Below, piece by piece: positions 16,813-24,555 of a stretch of 28,866 nucleotides of DNA. Origin of the DNA: Acidobacteriota bacterium (GTDB lineage: Bacteria; Acidobacteriota; Terriglobia; UBA7540); NCBI GenBank assembly GCA_021827245.1, contig JAKAWN010000032.1, positions 1 to 28,866 of the forward strand, in the 5' to 3' direction. Within the stretch, counting starts at the first letter, position 1, and the number at the start of each line of letters is the position of its first letter. The notes beneath the pieces are model-generated. The model saw only the letters and a list, made by a program, of their open reading frames with translations, had not been told where the DNA came from and searched no databases. The translations under genes were made by a program, and so were the position numbers.

Positions 16813-18696
16813 TCAGCCTAACGGGATCCCCAGCAGGATTTCGACGGGAACCGGCTTGCCGCTCCGGACCGCAGGCTGGAATTTCCACTTGGCGAAAGCA
16901 GCCAGGGCCGCTTGGTCAGCAACCCTCTGCACTCCCTTATAGACTGTCAGGTCGCGGACGGAGCCGTCGCTGGCGATAATTCCATGCAAAATGATCATTT
17001 TTCGCTTTTCTTCCGCCGTCAGGACCGGGCGATGGAAATCAAATCGCTTCTCAACGGCTGGGGGGACCACCCCGAAGTCGATTTGGAGGGTCACGCCATT
17101 TGATGCGGGCTTTTTCGGGCCGTCGGCACTGTTCAGCGTGGAATACTGCAATATCCAGTTCTTCTGTGGCATCGGAAGAAAGATGGTGTAAACTTTGCCA
17201 CCTTTAAGGACTCCAAAAACATGAAGTCCGCCTCCTCCCACCGGCCCGGCAGTAACGACCATGGCAAAACGGTTTTTCGGCGGGGGACGAAGGATTGGAT
17301 AAACCATCTTGGCCAGCATGCTTGCCGACAGTTGGCCACCGTTGGAAGTGCCTGCGCTTCCAGGGTTGCCACTGGTAGAAACTGTCAGCCCGTTTGCTGC
17401 TATTCCACCTCCGCCTCCGCCTTTGTAACCAGAACCGACTCCCGTACTGGCATCACCCCCGCCACCTGGCCCTCCTGAACCTCCTGTCGGACTTCCACCC
17501 GTATAACCGGAAGGGGAACCGGGTTTGTTTCCGGCCGGAGAAATCGTAAACGCTCCGTAACGGTTTCCAGCGGGAAGGACAAGTTTTTGCGTTTCTGGGG
17601 CGGGGTTCAGGCTGAGCGAAAGCAAGCTAGTTGTGGCGCCGTTTGAAGTGGCCTGGATACCCAAGGTTGCGATTGCCTGAAGGTTATTGGTCTTAGGCTG
17701 TGGCTTCGGCGGCGCCGGTGGGGGTGGCGCCGGGATGGCCGGCATATTGGGCGAATTGGAGGCAGGAAGAGTCAATTCCGGCGCCTTAAGCGACACCACT
17801 GACACTTGAGGAACGGTCAGGGAATTCAGTGTCTTTGGAACTGAGAGCTTCATTGGAGGGGGTGGAAGCGCAAGCGCTGGAGCCGGGACCGTGACCGCCC
17901 CCCCGAGTACCAGGTTCGGCAACCGCAAATTAACATGGATCCTTTGTGCCGGATTGATGTGCGGCTGGATGATCGTCTGGGAGTTGTTGTCAGGGTTTGG
18001 GGGATTCGAGACGATCGTTGCGCTGTGATGGAAGGCTGTGCTGCCCCGAACCGGTGCTCGCTCAGGATGAGTTCCTTTTCCGGGTTGCCCGCCCGGGCCG
18101 GGTGGCTTCATCGATGGCAGATCTCTTGGAAGAGTGATTTCGTGGAATTCGTAGACAATTTGAGGAAGGTGAGCTGTTGGAGTCGGGTGCGGCAAAAGAT
18201 ACCAAAATGGTACCGCAAGCAGGAAAAACAGTATCGAAAAATGAAGCAAGCATGAGGAGAAAAGGGCGGTAAACTTCGGACCGCCCTTCGCCCCCACTTC
18301 GTTCCGGCCAACAATCAAGGGCTGCGAGGGCGGGTTCTTCAGGAATAAGGACTTAAAACCGCTGCGGATAGCCACGCGACGTGGCTCGTGCGAAAGAAGG
18401 CTGAACTGGGGTATCTTGTGGCCATTCCCCGAGATGTTCTGATCGGAGATCGGCAGGTGCGAGGGGAATTTGCGCAGTAAGGTGGCAATGCCACCAGTGA
18501 AAACTTTGCGGCGAGGTTCGTGCGCTAATAGGCTGATTCGAGGCGCGTTGTGATTGCCGCCAGTCCCATTTCCGCTGCTGCCGTTTGCTTTTGGGGCATT
18601 GGCTCTGCGCAGCAGGATGGTCAAGCCTCCCCGCAGCGCCTGTCGGCGGGATTCGTACGACAACAGTTGGATCTGAGGCTCTCGTTCTTGCCCCAT
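16813..18696 (-). CDS. TonB-family energy transducer with three N-terminal repeats
   Basis: This is a 627-residue protein. Residues 7-31, 52-76 and 96-120 are three copies of a 25-residue motif (LLSYESRRQALRGG, LLAHEPRRKVFTGG, LLSHEPRRVAIRSG) joined by Gly/Asn/Ser-rich linkers. A single membrane span follows (about 144-168), so the repeats should lie in the cytoplasm. Then come a long Pro-rich periplasmic stretch with IPAPPPPAPPKPQPK near 320, a Gly-rich segment (SPTGGSGGPGGGGD) and a TonB C-terminal domain (about 545-627; GIIASDGSVRDLTVYKG, AALAAFAKWKFQPA). TonB proteins couple the proton gradient to outer-membrane receptors. No ExbB/ExbD or receptor gene is adjacent. The length is well above the 240-300 residues of classical TonB. 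The start ATG 18696 directly precedes the first repeat. Confidence 0.85.
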   Translation of the reverse strand: MGQEREPQIQLLSYESRRQALRGGLTILLRRANAPKANGSSGNGTGGNHNAPRISLLAHEPRRKVFTGGIATLLRKFPSHLPISDQNISGNGHKIPQFSLLSHEPRRVAIRSGFKSLFLKNPPSQPLIVGRNEVGAKGGPKFTALFSSCLLHFSILFFLLAVPFWYLLPHPTPTAHLPQIVYEFHEITLPRDLPSMKPPGPGGQPGKGTHPERAPVRGSTAFHHSATIVSNPPNPDNNSQTIIQPHINPAQRIHVNLRLPNLVLGGAVTVPAPALALPPPPMKLSVPKTLNSLTVPQVSVVSLKAPELTLPASNSPNMPAIPAPPPPAPPKPQPKTNNLQAIATLGIQATSNGATTSLLSLSLNPAPETQKLVLPAGNRYGAFTISPAGNKPGSPSGYTGGSPTGGSGGPGGGGDASTGVGSGYKGGGGGGIAANGLTVSTSGNPGSAGTSNGGQLSASMLAKMVYPILRPPPKNRFAMVVTAGPVGGGGLHVFGVLKGGKVYTIFLPMPQKNWILQYSTLNSADGPKKPASNGVTLQIDFGVVPPAVEKRFDFHRPVLTAEEKRKMIILHGIIASDGSVRDLTVYKGVQRVADQAALAAFAKWKFQPAVRSGKPVPVEILLGIPLG

Positions 18697-19223
18697 TATT
18701 CTATGATCCCAACATAAATTTAGTTGGCCTGACTCTTCCTTTGTCTACGAGGTCCCCCTCCCGGACCGGCTCACCAGTATAAAGCAAGTTTTGTTCCGTT
18801 CATTGTCCATTTGACATCTGTAGCTCTAATTGCCAGTCTTGCCAATAACTTGGCAGCAAAATCCATTCTGGCCGGAAAATCAATGTGTCTCTGCTTTGGA
18901 ACACATGCGCCAGGAAAGTGAGTGAATTAAGGAACACATTTTCATGCCATTGCGCATCAATTTGCCGAGTCGCAGATCAGGGGGCGTGCTTATGGGGTTG
19001 CTGTGCGCAACGCGGGAAGGGAAGGAAGTTATCGGTACTACAGATTGAGGCCCTCCAAGCGCTTATGTTCTCCAATCGGAACCATCAGCCCCATACCGTG
19101 TAACAAGGGCACTGCGTGAAAGCCGCGCGAATCGAGCAAGAAACAGGAGGGTTTCAGGGGAATCGGGGTGGCTAAGGAAACCTAGTGAATGTGATTCCGG
19201 CCTGAGCCGCGCCGCACATGAAC
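18697..19223. other. Intergenic region with a short dyad and a direct repeat
   Basis: No ORF here looks coding. An inverted repeat TGCCAA-TAAC-TTGGCA lies at 18840-18855, about 145 bp upstream of the TonB gene, and could be an operator. The nonamer GGAACACAT recurs at 18898 and 18931. No intrinsic terminator was found downstream of the polysaccharide export gene that ends at 19224. Confidence 0.4.
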
Positions 19224-20297
19224 TCAGGGGTGGAAAATTACATATCCGCTGACTGTTTGAACGATGGCCTCCACAGTCTTTTTTGCCGCGGCTTTGCCCC
19301 CGCTGGTGGGAACATACAGGATGTCATTGCCTGCAAGCTCGGGATCGGGAGCTCTATCCTTGACAATCTTCTCAATATTAATGGGGATTTCTACATGGGA
19401 GCCGTCGGCTTTCGTATGAATGATCCGAGCGCGACGCTTTGCCGCATTAGGAGCCAGCCCTTCTGCCATTGCCAGCGCCTGGATCACCGTAATCGAGTTG
19501 CGATCTTCGAGCAGGAAGCCACCCGGCCTCCTGACCCCACCCCCGGCGACGTATATGACGTGCGCTTTGGAGACGGCAATAATATCGTGAGGCTCGATTT
19601 GGATATTTAGCCCTTCTGCGCGTGTGTATAGCAAATCCTTAAGATCGATGGAGATTTTGTTGGGTGCAATTTTGCGCATGCCGGGGACAATCTTCAGGTT
19701 CCCAAACCCTCCAGGTCTGGTGACGTAGACCGATCTTCCCGCTGCCGCAACATTCCGCCTGGCCAAACCCCCAGCCATAGAGAGCATTTCGATAAGTGAT
19801 CTGGGACCGGTGATGTGATATAGTCCTGGTCTCTCGACCGCACCCACGATAGAGACGGGGCGCGCATGAAACTGCTGGACGTAAACACTGACCTGGGGGT
19901 TTTGCAGGAGATTTTTGCCGAGCGCCGCTTCGAGCCTGTCGCGCAACTGGTCAGCCGTCAACCCGGAAGCTTCAATCCGCCCGAGCAGAGGCATAGCGAT
20001 TGTTCCGTCATTGGCAACGCGCACTGTTTCATTGAGGTCAGGGACATCAAATACAGTTATCTTAAGGACATCTTCAGGGCCGATCCGGTAATCAGAAGAA
20101 ACACCGCTTTCAGCGGAGACCTTGGGAGCGCTCTGCGCCTGGGGAGAAGTTGAAGTTTTGGAGGAGGACGCGCTGACGGACGGAATAGGGCTTACTCTTT
20201 CCAGATCCTGCCCCAACGCGCATGCCGTTCCAGCCACAGCCAGTGCCATGACCACGGCGCCGCCAACCCCTATACATTTTCCAAGGGATTGCCTCAT
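19224..20297 (-). CDS. Wza-like polysaccharide export protein (Poly_export + SLBB)
   Basis: This is a 357-residue exported protein. After a signal peptide (about 1-28) and a Ser-rich linker comes a polysaccharide export domain, with YRIGPEDVLKITVFDVPDLNETVRVANDGTI split as the usual opening strands and PLLGRIEASGLTADQL following. Two SLBB-type domains then begin at RPVSIVGAVERPGLYHI and HVIYVAGGGVRRPGGF. Such proteins form the periplasmic or outer-membrane channel for capsule or exopolysaccharide export. The C-terminal outer-membrane helix of Wza is not obvious, although the last residues (VSGYVIFHP) are hydrophobic. ATG 20297 is chosen because AGGAGG (20304-20309) lies 6 nt before it. An ATG 22 codons earlier lacks such support. 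No tyrosine kinase or glycosyltransferase gene is adjacent, so it is an orphan here. Confidence 0.9.
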   Translation of the reverse strand: MRQSLGKCIGVGGAVVMALAVAGTACALGQDLERVSPIPSVSASSSKTSTSPQAQSAPKVSAESGVSSDYRIGPEDVLKITVFDVPDLNETVRVANDGTIAMPLLGRIEASGLTADQLRDRLEAALGKNLLQNPQVSVYVQQFHARPVSIVGAVERPGLYHITGPRSLIEMLSMAGGLARRNVAAAGRSVYVTRPGGFGNLKIVPGMRKIAPNKISIDLKDLLYTRAEGLNIQIEPHDIIAVSKAHVIYVAGGGVRRPGGFLLEDRNSITVIQALAMAEGLAPNAAKRRARIIHTKADGSHVEIPINIEKIVKDRAPDPELAGNDILYVPTSGGKAAAKKTVEAIVQTVSGYVIFHP

Positions 20298-20559
20298 GTC
20301 AGACCTCCTGGCACTCCTTGCCCCGTTGACCTCGTTCGCCAGGTATTTCACTGCTCCCAGCACGCAATCATTGCAGTTTTCAAGCCTATCAGAGCCGATT
20401 TCAGACTGTCAATAAGAGCACGGCCCGGGCTGCGTCATGTTGCTTACTTTGGAAATGGGGTCTTGAGAAGTTCTCGTTTCGCCGGAGGGATGATTGGTGC
20501 TGCCAGCGACCAACCACACCGGGGAACGAGCCTTCGGCAAGGACGAGCGGAAGCTCTAA

Positions 20560-20679
20560 CAGGTTGCTGAAAAAAGCTGTAGCGGCGGCTTTACGCCGCC
20601 AGCCCGTGCTGAAAGCAATAGGCTTATGGCGGGATGAACCCGCCGCTACATCACCTCTAATGTGTTTTTCAGCAACCTG
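20560..20679. mobile_element. 120-bp MITE with 15-bp terminal inverted repeats and CTAA target duplication
   Basis: CAGGTTGCTGAAAAA at 20560-20574 is matched exactly by its reverse complement at 20665-20679. The tetranucleotide CTAA flanks both ends (20556-20559 and 20680-20683), as expected of a 4-bp target-site duplication. Inside is a second perfect inverted repeat, TGTAGCGGCGG (20578-20588) with CCGCCGCTACA (20640-20650), and small GC hairpins. No transposase frame is present, so it is a non-autonomous element. It sits between the divergent export and LmbE genes and occupies much of the gap 20298-20800. The rest of that gap, apart from the promoter at 20711, shows nothing recognisable. 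Confidence 0.85.
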
Positions 20680-20710
20680 CTAAAGGCAAAAGAATTTTCC
20701 TCGAGACGAC

Positions 20711-20739
20711 GCGACAATCCCAACGGTCCAGTGTATGAT
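20711..20739 (+). promoter_or_regulatory. Candidate sigma-70 promoter for the LmbE gene
   Basis: GCGACA (20711-20716) and TATGAT (20734-20739) lie 17 bp apart. The -35 box matches consensus at four of six positions and the -10 box at five. A transcript would begin near 20746, about 55 nt before the GTG start. The promoter lies only 31 bp from the right end of the MITE. Confidence 0.4.
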
Positions 20740-20800
20740 GCCAGCTCAAAGGGTCGAGAGATAGGTCGACTGAAACTGGACCCGAAAGGGGGATTTGCAG

Positions 20801-22192
20801 GTGGTGAAAAGAACATTACCAAAGATTGGTATTTCCCTTTGCTTTTTTCTTCTGCTGAATTCTCTGTCTTTCGGACAATTGCCGGAAGCTCCGCCGAGCC
20901 CACTACCTGATGCGCGCTATAAAGCCGATATTCTGGTTGTGGTGGCTCATCCTGATGACGAAAGCCTGATCGCCAGCTATCTGGCCCGAGAGTCGTTTGA
21001 CCAGCACAAACGGATTGCCGTGATTTTCGGAACCTGCGGCAGCGCTGGAGGGAACACGGTCGGGTACGAGCAGGCTGCGTCGCTGTGTGCGGTGCGGAAA
21101 ATTGAAGCCCGGCGTGCGCTGGCTTCTCTCGGGATCATGGACGTCTGGTTCCTGGGAGGCAAAGACACTGCCACCCAGAACCCCTTGATTTCCCTAGAAA
21201 CGTGGAACCACGGTGCTGTGCTTGAGCGGGCCGTCCGCTACGTTCGGCTCACGCGGCCCGACGTGATCATCACTTGGTTGCCAGATTATGCTGACGGAGA
21301 GAATCACGGCGACCACCAGGCCGCCTCCATCATTGCAATTGAGGCGTTTGACCTGGCAGGGGATCCTAACGTTTTTCCTGAACAGGTTGCTGCGCCATAC
21401 GACTACAAATTAATCGGCAATCTCACCGAGGGTCTGCGTCCATGGCAACCCAGGAAGATCTATTTTTTTACCAATGCAAGACACCACGAATGGATTGAAG
21501 GCCAAGGGCCGGTCTATCCTTCGACGACGATTTCTGCTTCGAAGCACGTTCCCTACTACGAGCTTGGAGCCAGAGAATTGAGTTACCACCAGACACAAGA
21601 AAATGCAGGACCCGAGGGCAGGGAAGCAGTTTACAGGAGCATGGTGGACCACTTCAAGGTTCCGGTCCGGTTCATCCTTGGCAAATCGCTGGTGGGGGGA
21701 TCCAGAACCGGCGACATTTTTGAAGGTATCACTCCAGGCCCCATTCCTTATCACGCCGTCCCAGGCTACCAGCCACAAAATCACGAAGGTGTGTCCCTCC
21801 AACTTGGCGGTCCATATGCTTTTTATCGCCGTTTCTGGCCGGCGCACGGGCTCGAGCACATAGCATCTCTGTACCCGCCTGAGGCTGGCGTTGGGCCCGG
21901 AATGACGGTCAGCGTTCCGCTGATCATTCGCAATGACACAAACTCTGCAACAAATGTAAGCTTGACGGCAGCTATCCCGCCGGGATGGAAAGAGACTTCG
22001 GGATCGGCGGTCTACCCTGTTCGCGCTCACGACACGTATCCCCTGTGGGCCATTCTTGCAGCTCCAAACGGCAAAAGACCAGAGTGGCAGGAGATCACCT
22101 TCAAAGCAGCGGTCAACGGAAAGCCGGTGAACTCCGTGACCTTGCGTGTAAGCAACACCCCGAGCGGACCCCGCGCAACTCTGCGCAAGTAG
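20801..22192 (+). CDS. Secreted LmbE/PIG-L-family zinc deacetylase
   Basis: This is a 463-residue protein with a signal peptide (about 1-26, ending SLSFGQ). The PIG-L fold follows: the zinc and catalytic motif AHPDDES at 49-55, then GTCGSAGGN, and the second zinc-ligand region ENHGDHQAA. Family members remove N-acetyl groups from GlcNAc-type substrates such as GlcNAc-inositol in mycothiol and GPI synthesis. This exported, longer form probably acts on an extracellular aminosugar compound. The C-terminal part (about 345-455; VSVPLIIRNDTNSATNVSLTA, then AVNGKPVNSVTLRVSN) resembles NPCBM-associated/NEW3 beta-sandwich domains found on glycan enzymes. GTG 20801 is preferred because GGGGGA (20788-20793) is 7 nt upstream. 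TTG 20795 is too close to it. Confidence 0.87.
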   Translation: MVKRTLPKIGISLCFFLLLNSLSFGQLPEAPPSPLPDARYKADILVVVAHPDDESLIASYLARESFDQHKRIAVIFGTCGSAGGNTVGYEQAASLCAVRKIEARRALASLGIMDVWFLGGKDTATQNPLISLETWNHGAVLERAVRYVRLTRPDVIITWLPDYADGENHGDHQAASIIAIEAFDLAGDPNVFPEQVAAPYDYKLIGNLTEGLRPWQPRKIYFFTNARHHEWIEGQGPVYPSTTISASKHVPYYELGARELSYHQTQENAGPEGREAVYRSMVDHFKVPVRFILGKSLVGGSRTGDIFEGITPGPIPYHAVPGYQPQNHEGVSLQLGGPYAFYRRFWPAHGLEHIASLYPPEAGVGPGMTVSVPLIIRNDTNSATNVSLTAAIPPGWKETSGSAVYPVRAHDTYPLWAILAAPNGKRPEWQEITFKAAVNGKPVNSVTLRVSNTPSGPRATLRK

Positions 22193-22351
22193 ACGCAGAC
22201 GGAGGCGCTCGAAGTACAGGTTTTCCGGGAAATTACCAGTCTTCCAAAGGCCTGAAGCGGAGACGTGTTCGACATCTACGCCTACCTCCACCCTGGCCTT
22301 GGATCGAAGTGTTCATTCTGCTGGAGTTGACAGGCTGCTCGCAAGACTCGT

Positions 22352-22780
22352 TCAAGCCGCAGCGTGTTTGGGCTGGAGATGCGTTGTCACTGCCCGGACA
22401 ATTTCGACAGCGGACAGGGGTTTTTCCAGGTAGTCGACAGCGCCCAACTGCATCGCTTCCAAATAGCAACCTACGTCATGGTAGCGGGAGAGGATCACGA
22501 CGGGACGATAGCGGTCTCGTGCTACCGAACGTTCCAACACCAACCGGCCTTCGAACTGCGGCCCTCCCTGGCTGACGACAACGCAGTCGAATTTCGCGGT
22601 GCCCAATAGCTTTGCCCCTTCCGCAAAATCAGAGCACGCCCTCACTTCAAACCCGCTGTCGTGCAGCATCCGTCGATAGTGGTCCCGATCTCTCGGGTCT
22701 TCGTCGACCAACAGGATTCTGGGCCGGTGGAGGACATTCCTTGATCCGGCTACGCTCGATTGACTTCCAGACGCCTGCAT
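22352..22780 (-). CDS. Stand-alone receiver domain lacking the phospho-acceptor Asp
   Basis: This 142-residue protein consists of one response-regulator receiver domain. Present are the acidic cluster Asp26-Glu27-Asp28 in LLVDEDP, the Ser/Thr position Ser98 in VVILSRYHD and Lys120 in DYLEKPLSAVEIV. At the position of the phosphorylated aspartate the sequence is FDCVVVSQGGP, with Ser70 in place of Asp. It is therefore an atypical receiver unlikely to be phosphorylated in the usual way, probably working by protein contact. No output domain follows. ATG 22780 is supported by AAAGGGG at 6-nt spacing. The frame is open a further 90 codons upstream, but those residues look non-coding. It lies convergent to the LmbE gene and downstream of the ECF sigma gene on the same strand. 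Confidence 0.82.
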   Translation of the reverse strand: MQASGSQSSVAGSRNVLHRPRILLVDEDPRDRDHYRRMLHDSGFEVRACSDFAEGAKLLGTAKFDCVVVSQGGPQFEGRLVLERSVARDRYRPVVILSRYHDVGCYLEAMQLGAVDYLEKPLSAVEIVRAVTTHLQPKHAAA

Positions 22781-23396
22781 CTCCAACCCCTTTCTGGCTG
22801 ATCGTGGACCTGGTCTCTGGCTCTCAAGAAGCCTATTGGCTTCTGACGCCTGGCGGTTAAAGAGTTGTTGTTTTCCCCACGCGGACCGAGTGGCGCTGAG
22901 AATCGCCTTCTGATGGTGAGATGTCTGAGTTTCGCAAATTTTCGTGAGGATGCTGGCTAAAGAAAATGCCCCCATCGTGATATGCAACGCTGAATGATGA
23001 TATGAAATGATTAGAAGTAGGGTTGCGTAAAAAACTCTGATCGGCGGCAACTGGTGACGTCACGTAGGCTGTGCGAGAAGCCTTCCAGTGGCGCCGCAGC
23101 GCATTCGACCCGATTTCGACCACGACCTTATTCCCCTTTCAGGGATGAATTCCTCAGTATCGATATTTCCCCCAAGATTTCTTAGAGTCACTGACGCCCG
23201 TTAAGGATGTATGAAACGTGTGACGCGCTTCGAAAAAACGGACAAGGGGGGCTGTCGGGTTCTGACCGCCCTTCCGTCCCTCACAATGTTGAGAGCAGGC
23301 GCATGACAAATCGAAAGGCGGCGGCACTCATGCCGATACCTCTGTCGCAGTGTAGAAGGACGCTGCCCAACGCATGTGAAAAAATGCATTCCGGCT
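22781..23396. other. Long intergenic region between sigma factor and receiver gene
   Basis: There are about 616 bp with no convincing gene. On the minus strand an imperfect hairpin, GGGCGGTC and GACAGCCC at about 23244-23270, is followed about ten bases later by TTTTTT. It might weakly terminate the sigma factor transcript. No anti-sigma gene was found. Confidence 0.4.
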
Positions 23397-24038
23397 CTAT
23401 TGGGAAGGGGGCCGGCCAGTGGTTCTGTGGCTTGGTGTCAAGAGTCTGCGCAGCTCCCTGCGGAGCCTTGCCCGCGAACGGCACGCGTAAGCTTTTACGG
23501 ATCCGCGACTCAGGTTCAAGCGAGCGGCTGTTTCTTCGATGGAATATCCTTCAAGGTATCGTAAATGCAGAACCTGCCGCGCCCGCGCCGGCAGCCTGCG
23601 AAGCGCCTTATTCAGCAGGCCTCCCACTTCCGTCCGGACAATTCGGGGATCGGGTTCGGATTTCCCGCCTCGAAAGGCCGTGGGTGACTCTTCCACCTTG
23701 CCGGTTGGACCGGCATCGGTGGCAAGCGGCACATCGCGACGCCGTTTTCGCACTGTCATGACAGCTTCGTTCAGGCCAATGCGGACCAGCCAGGTAGACA
23801 ACTGCGCGTCGCCTCTAAACTGTGAGATGTGAGTCAATCCTTTAAGGAGAGTTTCCTGCAGGACGTCTTCAGCGTCGTGATGATTGGCAGTGATTTTGAG
23901 AGCACGCCTGAAGATGATGGGGGCGGCGCGCTCAGTCAGAATCTGGTAGGCTGTTGCATCGCCGGACTTTGCTGCTTCCAGCAGTTCAGTGTCAGACGCC
24001 AGTTGGCCCGTCTTCTGCGAGGTTTCGGGAATTCTCAC
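23397..24038 (-). CDS. ECF-type RNA polymerase sigma factor
   Basis: This is a 213-residue sigma-70 family protein of the ECF layout. Region 2 (about 25-95) has DAEDVLQETLLKGLTHISQFRG and FRGDAQLSTWLVRIGLNEA, for core binding and -10 recognition. An Arg-rich linker follows, then region 4 (about 140-195) with LRRLPARARQVLHLRYLEG and a helix-turn-helix, YSIEETAARLNLSRGSVKAY. The start is GTG 24038, with GGAGG (24044-24048) at 5 nt. No anti-sigma factor, zinc-binding or transmembrane, lies on either side, so its control is not evident from context. The last 14 residues are a basic, Pro- and Thr-containing tail. The receiver-only protein downstream on the same strand is a possible partner, but 616 bp separate them. 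Confidence 0.92.
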   Translation of the reverse strand: MRIPETSQKTGQLASDTELLEAAKSGDATAYQILTERAAPIIFRRALKITANHHDAEDVLQETLLKGLTHISQFRGDAQLSTWLVRIGLNEAVMTVRKRRRDVPLATDAGPTGKVEESPTAFRGGKSEPDPRIVRTEVGGLLNKALRRLPARARQVLHLRYLEGYSIEETAARLNLSRGSVKAYACRSRARLRRELRRLLTPSHRTTGRPPSQ

Positions 24039-24555
24039 CTTTGCCTCCAGACGGAATCGAAAACCTAGGAGGTGACGGCCTACCGGACAGCCGGATTCCC
24101 CACCTCCTCAGAAGGTCAACACCATTCCTCGTCCACTGATGCAGCTCCGCAACTCTAAACCCGATTTATTATCAACCATAACATGGCTGGGCGCAATCGG
24201 GTCTTTACCTGCAACAGCCACCTGACTCCGGCTTTCCTATGCGTTTGAACCACGTGGGCAATTCAGTGGGTCGGCTGTCTGATCTTCAGGGTGGCATCCA
24301 CCTGCCGCGATCACGTCCGCGCCGGTGAAAAATAGGCTCGCCAAGCGCATGTATGACATATAACATATCAGCAGCCTTAATATTGCCGCATGATGGGCAT
24401 GGCCGTCGGAAGTGGATATGCCACATTGATGTCACTGGGCAGGGAAAGCGCTTCGCTTATCTTGCCCGAAATAATTGGTCGGAATTCATGCCGGGTTTTG
24501 GAAGACATCGCTGGCGTGGCACTTTCCACAAGGTTGTTAGAGCCAGGAGGGACGG
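24039..24555. other. Intergenic region between divergent sigma factor and oxidoreductase genes
   Basis: There are about 517 bp with no gene-like frame. A short AT-rich island with a direct repeat of ACATAT (24356-24361 and 24363-24368) stands out and could be a protein-binding site or contain a promoter. AGGAGGG (24545-24551) is the ribosome site of the next gene. Confidence 0.4.

Noticed and set aside
21410..22291. 293-codon minus-strand open frame
   Set aside because: It is antisense to the LmbE gene, which carries the zinc motifs and a signal peptide.
22781..23050. 90-codon N-terminal extension of the receiver protein
   Set aside because: The extension has no domain pattern, while ATG 22780 has a good ribosome site immediately before the receiver fold.
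23201..23389. 62-codon frame just after the sigma factor, as a possible anti-sigma gene
   Set aside because: It lacks a membrane span, a zinc-binding motif and a ribosome site, and is Arg-rich in the manner of out-of-frame reading.
24516..24532. Sigma-54 promoter (TGGCAC)
   Set aside because: The -12 TTGC element is missing at the required spacing.
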